This document shows positions 6,639-14,562 of a DNA stretch of 21,668 bases, piece after piece. How positions within the stretch are numbered: position 1 is the stretch's first letter; every line of letters starts with the position of its first letter. A model generated the notes under the pieces. It did no database searches, had not been told where the DNA came from, and saw only the letters and a list, made by a program, of their open reading frames with translations. The position numbers were made by a program, and so were the translations under genes. The stretch comes from Myxococcales bacterium (lineage in GTDB: Bacteria > Myxococcota_A > Bradymonadia > UBA4248). The stretch spans positions 1-21,668 of the forward strand of contig SFMP01000179.1 in NCBI GenBank assembly GCA_004554395.1, given 5' to 3'.

Positions 6639-6668
6639 TTGACAGCGCCACGCTTTTTGGGCTAGAAA
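6639..6668 (+). promoter_or_regulatory. Probable sigma-70-type promoter for the yfgM-bamB pair
   Basis: A perfect -35 box TTGACA (6639-6644) is followed after 18 bp by TAGAAA (6663-6668), four of six to the -10 consensus. Transcription would start near 6675, about 45 nt before the ATG at 6720. It lies immediately after the stop of the small lipoprotein gene. Confidence 0.5.
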
Positions 6669-6719
6669 GTCGCGCAATTTTGGCTTATCCAGATTCGCCA
6701 AAAATTTTAGGAGTGCATC

Positions 6720-7664
6720 ATGGCCATTAAAATACGTAAGAAAATCGAAGAAGAAAAAGTCATACAGGCAGACAACCCAGAAGTTCTGCCTCCCGAAGGG
6801 CAACAAGAGCAACAAGCTCAAGCCGAAGATGTCGCCGCCGAAGTCAAAATCCCCGGCCTCGACGACAAATTCCTCGCGACATCGGGTTCTGTCCTTCAAT
6901 GGCTCATGGAACACCGACGCATGGTCATTCTCGCCTCGTGCCTCGTCATCGTCGCAGCCTTAGCTGTCATCGGCGTCAAATACGCCCGCGAAGCTTCCAT
7001 CACGTCGAAAAGCGAAGTTCTTACACAAGCATTCGTCACCTACGATGCTCTCACGACGGCAGAAGCCCAACAATACGAAGAAATGCGACGACAATACCTC
7101 GCTCAGCAAGGCATTGCCGCCAATACGACCGAAGTCCTCAAATCGACCTATACCGTCCCCAACGATAAGATGCGATTTGTCGCCATCGAAAAATACCTCG
7201 CCGAAAAGCTCCCCGAATACGCCGGCAACGAAATCGGAACGACCGGAAAACTCATGCTCGCTGGCGCTCAAGCTCGACTCGACCACGCCGCCAATGCCAA
7301 AACGTCCTACGATGCCGCAAGCCTAAGCCAACAAGACGACATCAAAGTCTACGCCAAACTCGGTCAAGTCGAATTGCTCCTCAACGACGCCAAATTTGCC
7401 GATGCCATCGCCATCCTCGACGAAATCATGGCAAAACACCCCGGCATGAGCGCCTTCGCCACGCTCGAAAAGGGCAGAATACACGAAATGGCTGGCGAAA
7501 CCGACAAAGCCATCGCCGCATACGCCCTAGTTTCTCGCGAGCTCGGAAAAGACAGCGACAAAACTCTCGCCATGTCGCGACTCAAATACCTCACCAAAGA
7601 TTGGGAAACCTACATCACACCCGCTGTTCCAGCACAAAACAACGTGCCACAGGCCGCACTATGA
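6720..7664 (+). CDS. yfgM: YfgM-like tetratricopeptide membrane protein
   Basis: This 314-aa protein has a charged, Gln/Glu-rich cytoplasmic N-terminus, one membrane segment at about 68-87 (MVILASCLVIVAALAVIGVK), and a C-terminal helical repeat domain. TPR-like helix pairs are visible around DIKVYAKLGQVELLLNDAKFA and SAFATLEKGRIHEMAGETDKA. This topology (N-in, TPR domain in the periplasm) is that of YfgM, the ancillary SecYEG/chaperone partner encoded next to bamB in enterobacteria. Here too bamB follows, with the ATG overlapping this stop (ATGA). AGGAG six nt before the start fixes the N-terminus, and a probable promoter lies upstream. The N-terminal cytoplasmic tail is longer than in the E. 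coli protein. The symbol is assigned on topology plus neighbourhood rather than on strong motif identity. Confidence 0.75.
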   Translation: MAIKIRKKIEEEKVIQADNPEVLPPEGQQEQQAQAEDVAAEVKIPGLDDKFLATSGSVLQWLMEHRRMVILASCLVIVAALAVIGVKYAREASITSKSEVLTQAFVTYDALTTAEAQQYEEMRRQYLAQQGIAANTTEVLKSTYTVPNDKMRFVAIEKYLAEKLPEYAGNEIGTTGKLMLAGAQARLDHAANAKTSYDAASLSQQDDIKVYAKLGQVELLLNDAKFADAIAILDEIMAKHPGMSAFATLEKGRIHEMAGETDKAIAAYALVSRELGKDSDKTLAMSRLKYLTKDWETYITPAVPAQNNVPQAAL

Positions 7665-8809
7665 CACCAAAACGCGCAGTATTCACTACATGGGCGATTG
7701 CCCTAGCCCTACTCTCGGGCTGTGCTACGCAATCGACGCACCGAGAAACTGCGCCCGTGCCGCGCAGCGCACAATACACACTCACCAGCGACTGGGTCTA
7801 CCCCATCAAACTCGGCTTCGGCAAATACCTGGGTAGCTACCCCCTCGAACTCGGCGCCGTCGCCGCCCAAAACGGCGTCACCTACGTCGCCTCATCGCTC
7901 GGGCGCGTCATCGCCATCGACGAATCCAACGTCAAACCACTCTGGGACATCTCACTCGATATGCCCGTCACCGCCGGCCCCGTCCTCACCGCGCAAGCCG
8001 TCTACGTCGCTCTCTCAAATGGCGACGTCGTCAAGCTCAAACGCACAAACGGCGACGAAATCTGGCGCTTCTCTACCGGCGCCGCCGTCGAAAACTCCCT
8101 CTCCGTCACCGACGGCATCGTCTCATGCGTCAACGCCAACAACCGCATCTTTGCACTCGACGAACGCACCGGCTCGCTCATCTGGCGCCGCGAACGCCCG
8201 CGCAGCAACGAATTCAGCATGTATGGTCAACCGTCCCCACTCATCGTCGACAACACCGTCTATGCTGGCTTCTCCGACGGCTTCTTCGTCGCCTACAACC
8301 AAACAAACGGCACTGCCCTCTTCACGCGCGAACTCGCTCCTAAAGCCCGTTTCAAAGACCTCGACGTCCAACCCGTCAAAGTCGGCAACGCCATCTACGT
8401 CGCCTCCTCATCGGGTGGCCTCTACGCTCTCGCGGCCGACGACGGCAAAACGCTCTGGCAACGCGACATCTTCGGCATCAGCTCAATTCGCGCTTTTCAA
8501 GATAGCCTCTACGTTTCTTCGCAATCTGGCATATTCCGCCTAAGAAAAAACACCGGCGAAACTATCTGGCAAAATATTATTCGCGACGGCGCGCTCATCT
8601 CACCCATCGCACTCGGCAAGCGCTACATCTACGCCTCTGTCCAAAAATTCGGCCTCGTCATCCTCGACCGCATCGAAGGCGACACGCTACACATCATCGA
8701 CAACGGCTCCGACTTCACCTCCGCACCACTCCTCCAAAACGGCGCACTCACCCTACTCTCCAACCGCTCGACCGTCTACCGCTACACCGTCGACGACACG
8801 CCGATCTAA
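7661..8809 (+). CDS. bamB: Outer-membrane assembly lipoprotein BamB (PQQ-like beta-propeller)
   Basis: BamB is a lipoprotein of the BAM complex that helps BamA insert beta-barrel proteins into the outer membrane. This 382-aa protein has a signal peptide with lipobox LLSGC and lipidated Cys21, close in length to the E. coli protein (392 aa). It contains repeated blades of the propeller: VTYVASSLGRVIAIDESN, VYVALSNGDVVKLKRTNG, RIFALDERTGSLIWR, AIYVASSSGGLYALAADDG and LYVSSQSGIFRLRKNTGETIW, each with the typical 'hydrophobic-G-x-L/V-x-A-L-D-x-x-T-G-x-x-x-W' pattern. It starts by ATGA overlap with the YfgM-like gene, which indicates translational coupling. The true start is at 7661, not the further upstream in-frame ATG at 7601, which lies inside the preceding gene and would bury the signal peptide. 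The 8.8-9.1 kb repeat cluster follows. Confidence 0.9.
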   Translation: MTPKRAVFTTWAIALALLSGCATQSTHRETAPVPRSAQYTLTSDWVYPIKLGFGKYLGSYPLELGAVAAQNGVTYVASSLGRVIAIDESNVKPLWDISLDMPVTAGPVLTAQAVYVALSNGDVVKLKRTNGDEIWRFSTGAAVENSLSVTDGIVSCVNANNRIFALDERTGSLIWRRERPRSNEFSMYGQPSPLIVDNTVYAGFSDGFFVAYNQTNGTALFTRELAPKARFKDLDVQPVKVGNAIYVASSSGGLYALAADDGKTLWQRDIFGISSIRAFQDSLYVSSQSGIFRLRKNTGETIWQNIIRDGALISPIALGKRYIYASVQKFGLVILDRIEGDTLHIIDNGSDFTSAPLLQNGALTLLSNRSTVYRYTVDDTPI

Positions 8810-8833
8810 TCGTCGCTTTTTTTGGGGGCGCCG

Positions 8834-8930
8834 CTATGTGCTCGGGCGGCTTGCAGCCACCCTTGCGCGCATACGCTTGCGCCGCGCGGCTATGTGCTCG
8901 GGCGGCTTGCAGCCGCCCTTGCGCGCATAC
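8834..8930. repeat. Direct repeat of a 41-bp palindromic unit, period 56
   Basis: CTATGTGCTCGGGCGGCTTG... occupies 8834-8874 and 8890-8930 with one base different (GCCACCC versus GCCGCCC). Each unit contains a hairpin GGGCGGC, loop TTGCA, GCCGCCC (perfect in the second unit, one mismatch in the first). The stem lies 30-110 nt after bamB and could help terminate its transcript, but no T-tract follows directly. Confidence 0.85.
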
Positions 8931-8995
8931 ACCGCGCCTTTTTAGGGCGCAAGCATTCCCCAATGGCGAACACTTCGTTGCCCTATTCTACAAAA

Positions 8996-9138
8996 AGCCG
9001 CACAACGTTCGGCTTCAAAAAAACAGAAAAAAGCCGCACAGCGTGCGGCTTCGATAAACAAGCTCGCGTTCCATGCGCAAATCTTCTAAAAAAGCCGCAC
9101 AGCGTGCGGCACAGAAAAAAGCCGCACAACGTGCGGCT
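8996..9138 (-). terminator. Four consecutive rho-independent terminator hairpins
   Basis: The same hairpin AGCCGCACA(A/G)CGTGCGGCT occurs four times, at 8996-9014 (one mismatch), 9032-9050, 9093-9110 (right arm shortened) and 9120-9138. Each is preceded on the plus strand by five or six A. On the minus strand each reads GCCGCAC...GTGCGGC followed by TTTTT or TTTTTT, so all four face the same way and end the minus-strand eCIS-core gene whose stop lies 6 nt from the first one met. The last copy also has four T on the plus-strand side and may work both ways for bamB. Confidence 0.85.
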
Positions 9139-9143
9139 TTTGA

Positions 9144-11654
9144 TTAATCATCTCCGTTTCGCTCGCGTTCCATCCGCATTTCCTCGATGATTTGGTCGAA
9201 CACGTAATCGCAGACATAGTCGAAGATGTATTCGGGATCGAGCGCATAGCGCGCCCCCACCGTTCCCGCCTTTGGTTTGCCGTCGAGCGTCGATCGCTGA
9301 TCGATCTCGCCATTTGTCTTCTTTGCCGTGTCTTTTTCGAGGGCTAGCGTCGGATTCGTTCCCGATCCGAACGCATTTTTAACGCGCGTTTCGAGCGATT
9401 CGGCTTCTTGCTCTTTCATATCGACCGAGCTACCCGAATTGAAGTGGCTCGTATGCAAGAGTTCGTGCGCCAAAAGCCCTAATCCCTCGGCCGATGAGAA
9501 GTTGAGCTTATCTTTGCCCAAGAAGATGCTATGGCCAAGCGTAAAGGCGTGCGCCCCCATTGCCTCGGCAGCCATTGCCGAAACAGGACCCGTATAAATC
9601 TTGATATTCGACAAATCGAAGCCCAAGAACGGCGTCAACTTTTCTTGTACGCTACGCGGCAACTGAATCGCTTCGCCTTTGAGTTTCGACTCGATGTGAT
9701 CTTTGCCCATCTTCCCCGTCTTGATGAGCGACGTTGTATCGGCGGCATAGCGACGCGTATCGCGATGGCTTTCCATCCAATCCGAAATCGCACCAAGCGC
9801 TTCGGTATGCGGGTTATCGGAAGGTTCGCGGCGTTGCGCAGAATCGAGCCCCGCGCCGCCGACCTTATCGCTCTGACGCCCCTTCACCGATGGATCGAAT
9901 TGGTTTTCGATGATCTTGACGAGTTCGTAGTTCGCACCGCGCAAATCCAAATCGCCAAACGATTTACGCAACGGCGACTTGTCTTTGTTCTCGCGCATCT
10001 TAATGCCCGATACGCGATACAACGACGGCAAAAACTCATTCGCCTCCGCATTGTCTTGCGAAAATCGAATGCGCTTAAACAGGGGTTGCGCCGAATTTCC
10101 AATCGCTTGCTTGCCGACGGGGAAGCCCATATCGCCGCGAACCGAAGGCATATAGGCGAGTTGGCGCACATCGCGCAAAATCTGATTCGTCCGCTTGGCA
10201 TGCATCGATTGGATCGTCGGCATCTGAGCCGCATTGGGCGCAGCCTTATCGGCGACGGTCAACGCACGACCGACGTTATTGGCATATTCCGATCCTGCTT
10301 TGGGCGCATAGATACCGACATCGCCCGACAAAGCACTTTGCGCCACCTGGCGAATTTTCTGCATATCGTCGAGCGCTTTGGCGAATGCTCTGCGGTCGCG
10401 CGTCTCAAATACGGGCGTTTCGACGGCAAAATCGAGCGCTTTGAGCATATCTGCTGGCGTCTCGGCATAGTGTTCCGATTGCTCGAACTGCATCCGCTTT
10501 TGCTCGAAGAGCATGCGAGCATCGAGATATTGTGCTCGCGCCACTTCTTCGTTCAAATCGCCATGCAAACCGGCATTTCCTGCTTCTCTCGAGATTTCGG
10601 AAAGCAACCCGATTTGGCGAACGATCTTGTCGATCTCGTTGGCGCCGGCTTTGGCGGCTTGCGAACGCGATGCCATCGCCATCAACGCAGCCTTAGTTGC
10701 TGTGGCGCGTTCGATCACCGACTCGGCTGTCTCGTTGCCATCGACCGCTGCAACGGCTTTATCGATACCGCGTGCGAGCACATCGAAATCGCTCGCTTGA
10801 ATATCGGCTTTTGCCGCTGCCAAAGTCTTTTTATAGACATCGGCGAGCTTTTGAGATTGCGCAACGATCACGCGACGCGCCGCCTCGCGGATACCTTCGA
10901 GCACATGCGCTTCGACCGCGGCACTGTCGCGTTCTGCCGCTTTGCGCTCGGCTTCGTGCATCCGGCGCGCACTTTGTTCGGCATAATCTTTAGCCATCTT
11001 GAGCGATGCATATAGCGAAGCCCCCGGCTTGTCGATCGAACGCACTTGCGCCCTGCTCACGGCCGATTCGACGGCGCGTTCCTGCGCCAATACTTGCGAT
11101 TCGCCATCGACAGAAAGGACTTCGGGCTCGACGTGATTCGCCACTTGCAATGCATCGATGAGCGATTGACGCACCGATTGGGCATCGCTTTCGAGCTCCG
11201 AAACGCTCTCTGCCATTTCGAGCCCTTGCGCCCATACGCTCTCCGACATACGCTCTTGGAGCTTATGCGCTATCGCAACGCTCTCGGGGGCTTGAGCCGA
11301 AGCCAAATGCGATACCGCGCCTTGGACGATTTCGACATGGCGCATATCCCATGTGCCGCGGTCTTGCGACAACAAGCGATCGGCTAATGCCTCGTAATTG
11401 CGCATCAAAACGCGATCGCGTTCCGTCGTCGACTGGGGTTTAAGAGCCACAACATCGTGCGACTGACCCAAACGCGACCGTATCTCGCCAATCGCACGCT
11501 CGACGCGATCTTCGCTATACTCGCCTCGCAAATAACCCAAATAAAGTCGATCAAATGCCTGCGAAAGTTCGATATCCTGCGCATGCAATCCACCCGATAA
11601 CTCGCCGCGTAGCGACGACAACTGCGACATGATTTCCGTTCTGCGTTCCGACAT
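9144..11654 (-). CDS. Large helical protein with a C-terminal eCIS-core (DUF4157) metallopeptidase-like domain
   Basis: This 836-aa protein has about 500 N-terminal residues of almost unbroken Ala/Glu/Arg-rich helix, likely coiled coil, with no signal peptide or membrane segment. A mixed Gly/Pro-containing region follows. The DUF4157 domain is at about 665-755: FLGFDLSNIKIYTGPVSA, AHAFTLGHSIFLGKD, SSAEGLGLLAHELLHTSH with H730-E-L-L-H734, and the downstream KEQEAES (748-753), which corresponds to the family's E-x-E-A-D element and may give the third metal ligand. DUF4157 domains are frequent in toxins and effectors linked to extracellular contractile injection systems, but stand-alone copies are common too, and no sheath, tube, spike or AAA gene is in this window. 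GAGAGG before the ATG at 11654 supports the start; a second Met at 11630 is possible. Four stacked terminators follow. Proteolytic activity is possible but unproven. Confidence 0.85.
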   Translation of the reverse strand: MSERRTEIMSQLSSLRGELSGGLHAQDIELSQAFDRLYLGYLRGEYSEDRVERAIGEIRSRLGQSHDVVALKPQSTTERDRVLMRNYEALADRLLSQDRGTWDMRHVEIVQGAVSHLASAQAPESVAIAHKLQERMSESVWAQGLEMAESVSELESDAQSVRQSLIDALQVANHVEPEVLSVDGESQVLAQERAVESAVSRAQVRSIDKPGASLYASLKMAKDYAEQSARRMHEAERKAAERDSAAVEAHVLEGIREAARRVIVAQSQKLADVYKKTLAAAKADIQASDFDVLARGIDKAVAAVDGNETAESVIERATATKAALMAMASRSQAAKAGANEIDKIVRQIGLLSEISREAGNAGLHGDLNEEVARAQYLDARMLFEQKRMQFEQSEHYAETPADMLKALDFAVETPVFETRDRRAFAKALDDMQKIRQVAQSALSGDVGIYAPKAGSEYANNVGRALTVADKAAPNAAQMPTIQSMHAKRTNQILRDVRQLAYMPSVRGDMGFPVGKQAIGNSAQPLFKRIRFSQDNAEANEFLPSLYRVSGIKMRENKDKSPLRKSFGDLDLRGANYELVKIIENQFDPSVKGRQSDKVGGAGLDSAQRREPSDNPHTEALGAISDWMESHRDTRRYAADTTSLIKTGKMGKDHIESKLKGEAIQLPRSVQEKLTPFLGFDLSNIKIYTGPVSAMAAEAMGAHAFTLGHSIFLGKDKLNFSSAEGLGLLAHELLHTSHFNSGSSVDMKEQEAESLETRVKNAFGSGTNPTLALEKDTAKKTNGEIDQRSTLDGKPKAGTVGARYALDPEYIFDYVCDYVFDQIIEEMRMERERNGDD

Positions 11655-11810
11655 GCGATACCTCTCTAACGATATGTTACACTTGAATCTTATGCGTCAA
11701 ATGTCTCGGACTCTCTATATTCTCTATACGCGCCATCGGCTCTACGCCATAAACTACTCGCGCGTTCAACAAACTACTTATGCAAAATCAAATCCTAGCA
11801 GTCAAAAAAG

Positions 11811-11832
11811 TGCTCTTTTGCGCGATTCGCGC
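11811..11832 (-). terminator. Weak terminator-like structure after the NAD-kinase gene
   Basis: On the minus strand GCGCGA-A-TCGCGC forms a 6-bp stem (11820-11832). It is followed by AAAAG-AGCA-CTTTT and a short T-run (11811-11819). It lies 56 nt past the NAD-kinase-like stop and about 160 nt before the eCIS-core start. The geometry is not ideal; rho-dependent or no termination is equally possible. The rest of the gap 11655-11887 shows only a TTGACG -35-like box at 11695-11700 (minus) without a good -10. Confidence 0.35.
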
Positions 11833-11887
11833 CTCCAAAGTCGTCGGATTCAATCGCCAGCCAAATCTAGACTCATATCCGACAGAT

Positions 11888-12715
11888 CTAAATCGTTATC
11901 TGGCGATAATCGTCGGCACTTTCCGAAAATGTGACGACGTCGCCCGGGGCGAGCGAGCATTCCCATAGTCCACCGTCGAAAAAGAGCTTGTGCTGGCGCC
12001 CCTCGACGACTATCGACAAATCTTCGTGCGGATCAAACGTCCCCTGGCGCAAAGCACCCTCGTGGGCTATCTCGCGGACGCAATAAGCCGCCATCCGATC
12101 GGAGCAATCGATCGTTGGCCCACCCGCCGATCGAACCGCACCATGCGATCCGATAGCCGTCGAAACCCATACCCCCGATGAACACTGAAACTCACGCGCC
12201 CCACGAAACGACAAAATGTAACGCGATGCGCGAGCTGGGTTTTCTTGCGAAAACAAGACATCGTTGAGAATCGAACGACCGACTTGCGTCCCGTTGACGC
12301 TACAACAAAGCCGCATACGGCTATCGATCCGACAACTATCGCCGATGTTGTGCGATTGAGCGAGGAAGACGTCGTAATCCGAGGTGCATAGAAAACCGCG
12401 ACTCGATTCTGGAAACATTTTGAGACCGAGAACTGGCGTCGTGCCAGCAAATCGCGCCGTGTCGAGTTGCGTGCCATCGCCACCGAGCGCCACTATCCAA
12501 TCAAACGTAGCAATATCATCGCTTAGAGCGGCTCGCGCGATCTTTGTCACGTCAAAGCCCGCCTCCGACAGATGGCGACAAACGTCATCAAGACGCGCTG
12601 TCGCCGCCATGCGCCGATTTTCGTGCGCGACGCGATGCGATGCATCGCCCGCATTACAACTGCGCACGCGATCGGCAAAGACGAGGGCGACGCGTTTTTC
12701 GAGGCAAAACGGCAT
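11888..12715 (-). CDS. nadK: NAD kinase family protein, divergent
   Basis: NAD kinase phosphorylates NAD to NADP in the cytoplasm. This 275-aa protein has the hallmark WIVALGGDGTQL with G78-G-D-G-T82, the NDVLF segment (151-155) equivalent to the family's N-E/D motif, and V-S-T-A-I-G-S190...RSAGGP (183-200), the counterpart of the usual 'STPTGSTAY.LSAGGP'. In the latter motif the canonical PTGSTAY residues are changed to AIGSHGAV, so substrate details may differ. The C-terminal half is beta-rich as in the family (DLSIVVEGRQHKLFFDGG). The length fits (about 270-300 aa). The start at 12715 lies 6 nt past the stop of the radical SAM gene, and AAAGGA from the end of that gene acts as its ribosome-binding site, so the pair is an operon. 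A divergent NAD-kinase-like enzyme with altered acceptor is the alternative. Confidence 0.75.
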   Translation of the reverse strand: MPFCLEKRVALVFADRVRSCNAGDASHRVAHENRRMAATARLDDVCRHLSEAGFDVTKIARAALSDDIATFDWIVALGGDGTQLDTARFAGTTPVLGLKMFPESSRGFLCTSDYDVFLAQSHNIGDSCRIDSRMRLCCSVNGTQVGRSILNDVLFSQENPARASRYILSFRGAREFQCSSGVWVSTAIGSHGAVRSAGGPTIDCSDRMAAYCVREIAHEGALRQGTFDPHEDLSIVVEGRQHKLFFDGGLWECSLAPGDVVTFSESADDYRQITI

Positions 12716-12721
12716 GGCGCA

Positions 12722-14347
12722 CTATCCTTTTTTGGGCTTGCTAGGCTCGATATTGCGCGGCGACGCGGCTTCGGCAATATCGAGGTGTTTTTCTTGTCGG
12801 ATATGCCCACCGCCATGATGCGAGGCGCGTTTGCACGCCGAAATGCTGAAATCTTCGGGCAAATACGGGCGCAAAACTGGTGGAATGTCTTCTTTACGAC
12901 TTCGAAGGTAATCTTCGATGAGGCAAAGCGCCGACGCCTCGGGCGAAATATTCGCCACCTCGGTCATGTATCGGAACAAAAGCGAAACCCAGCGCGTCTG
13001 CGATATGCCTTGCGTCGCATGAGATTCGACATAAATCCATTGCGCTAAGTCGTTGAATTTAGCGAAATAATCACCTGCACAAATGCGATCCACACTCGTC
13101 GGATAGTTGGCATTATTGACGAGAACGTCGTAATAGCGAGCAAAACGCTTAAACGCCGTCAACTCAGCAAAATCCATCGTGGGCGTTTGCAATACTTCGT
13201 ATGGCGGGATCGAAGAAAAGACGAGCCCCCATTCGTCGGCACGAAAATCGAGAGGTGAACCGCGCAATCGCTTGAGAATTCCGAGCTGAATTTCTTGAAC
13301 TCCCGATGATTTGAGGCGCTCGAAACCCGCGGCAAACTCTGCAAACGTTTCGCCAGGCAAACCCGCAATGAGATCGGCATGAATATGGACTCGCGTCGAC
13401 TCGCGCATGATCTTGAGGTTTGCCAAAAGCCTGTCGGCATCGAGGCGACGCGATATGGCTTGCGCCACGTGCGGCGTCAACGTTTGAACGCCAAATTCGA
13501 TTTGAATTGCCCCAGCCGGATAAGCCGCCATCGCTTCGAGAAGCTCAGCGGGGATTTCGTGCGGTACCATTTCGAAGTGAAGCGATACTGCGTCTTTGTA
13601 GGGCATGAAAAAGGCTAGGATTTCGAGCGCTCGGCTGAGCGATGCATTGAGCGTTCGATCGAGGAATTTGAACGATCGAGCTCCGCGATCGATGAGGCGT
13701 TTGAACGATTGGAAGAGCTTTTCGAGCGAGAAATAACGCAGCGGTTTATCGCCCGAGCTCAGGCAAAATGCACAGCGATAAGGACATCCACGCCCTGTTT
13801 CGACGTATAATATTCGGTGTTTGAGGTCGTCGTCTGTATATTCTTCATAGGGAAGGACGAGGCTATCGACGTCGGGTTTTGGCGCATAGATCACTTTGCG
13901 ATCGAGGAGATCGGCATATTCGGGATATTCATCGACCGCCGCCGCGCGCCCACACAACGCGTCTACACAAAGCGCCGAAAACGCTCGCTCGCCTTCCCCA
14001 CATATCACGACCGATGCCGAAGCAAATAACCCATCGCTCATGCGATCCTCGGGCATCGCGACCTCGGGGCCACCGATGAATATCCGTATTTCGGGCCGAG
14101 TTTTGTGGATCGTTTCGGCGAGCTGGCGCATGAAGGGCAACGACCAAAGATACACGCTTAAACCGATGATTTTTGGGGATTTTTGCAAGATTTCATCGGC
14201 AGCCTCGACTGGATCGTTTTGTATCGTAAACTCTAACGACTCGGATCGATCGTATACGCGCGGGCTGAGATTAGCTCGCAATGTCTTGAGCGCAAAAGCG
14301 ACATGAGAATAGCGTGCATTACACGCGACGAATATGATATCTGCCAT
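12722..14347 (-). CDS. B12-binding-domain radical SAM protein (DUF4080-type)
   Basis: This 541-aa protein has an N-terminal cobalamin-binding-like Rossmann domain (about 1-130: DIIFVACNARYSHVAFALKT, KIIGLSVYLWS, IFIGGPEV). The radical SAM domain follows, with the cluster motif G-R-G-C188-P-Y-R-C192-A-F-C195, FKFLDRTLN, IQIEFGVQTL and HADLIAGLPGE. The C-terminal part has PPYEVLQTPTMDF and a helical tail typical of the DUF4080-associated subgroup, whose reaction is not known. The usual DxHxxG cobalamin-binding motif is not seen, so B12 use is uncertain. The start at 14347 is preferred over the upstream frame opening at 14479 because AAAAGG lies 7 nt before it and the first beta-strand starts there. 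It is followed after 6 nt by the NAD-kinase-like gene. The C-terminal end (KLDIAEAASPRN..., Lys/Pro-rich) is probably disordered. Confidence 0.85.
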   Translation of the reverse strand: MADIIFVACNARYSHVAFALKTLRANLSPRVYDRSESLEFTIQNDPVEAADEILQKSPKIIGLSVYLWSLPFMRQLAETIHKTRPEIRIFIGGPEVAMPEDRMSDGLFASASVVICGEGERAFSALCVDALCGRAAAVDEYPEYADLLDRKVIYAPKPDVDSLVLPYEEYTDDDLKHRILYVETGRGCPYRCAFCLSSGDKPLRYFSLEKLFQSFKRLIDRGARSFKFLDRTLNASLSRALEILAFFMPYKDAVSLHFEMVPHEIPAELLEAMAAYPAGAIQIEFGVQTLTPHVAQAISRRLDADRLLANLKIMRESTRVHIHADLIAGLPGETFAEFAAGFERLKSSGVQEIQLGILKRLRGSPLDFRADEWGLVFSSIPPYEVLQTPTMDFAELTAFKRFARYYDVLVNNANYPTSVDRICAGDYFAKFNDLAQWIYVESHATQGISQTRWVSLLFRYMTEVANISPEASALCLIEDYLRSRKEDIPPVLRPYLPEDFSISACKRASHHGGGHIRQEKHLDIAEAASPRNIEPSKPKKG

Positions 14348-14494
14348 TACGGTGCCTTTTCGATGAAACATAAACGACATATCGATGTGCTCAAGTGGCT
14401 CGTCTTGAGTCGCGGCGCATACCTTTACCATGTTTATGCGACGATGTGACATTTCTTCGAAAAACCGACGCAATTTCACCTATGTGGAATGCGT

Positions 14495-14524
14495 TTGCAT
14501 CGATTGGGTACAATAAGTTAGAAT
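14495..14524 (+). promoter_or_regulatory. Candidate promoter for the acidic coiled-coil gene
   Basis: TTGCAT (14495-14500) and TAGAAT (14519-14524, five of six to the -10 consensus) are 18 bp apart. They lie about 40 nt before the ATG at 14563, which has AGGAGG in front of it. The -35 box is weak. The interval 14348-14562 is the divergent region shared with the radical SAM gene; no good minus-strand promoter was found in it. Confidence 0.35.
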
Positions 14525-14562
14525 CAAGCCGTATTTTTAACAGCACATGAGGAGGTGCAGAT

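Larger units (their letters stand above)
8810..9143. other. Repeat-filled gap between the convergent genes bamB and the eCIS-core gene
   Basis: The interval has no credible coding frame; the open frames are His/Arg/Cys-rich translations of the repeats. It holds a 41-bp direct repeat with internal hairpins (8834-8930) and a GCGCC...GGCGC hairpin near 8934-8950. A cluster of four terminator hairpins (8996-9138) completes it. Both genes end here. Confidence 0.7.

Noticed and set aside
7722..8543. 273-codon plus-strand frame inside bamB
   Set aside because: It is Ser/Thr/Pro-rich shadow coding in another frame of a clear BamB propeller.
9531..11015. 494-codon plus-strand open frame
   Set aside because: It lies wholly antisense inside the eCIS-core gene, is Arg/His/Ile-rich with no motif, and has no ribosome-binding site; long antisense frames are expected from the codon use of this genome.
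9144..11654. A complete contractile injection system locus
   Set aside because: Only the DUF4157 protein is present; no sheath, tube, baseplate, spike or AAA ATPase gene occurs in the window.
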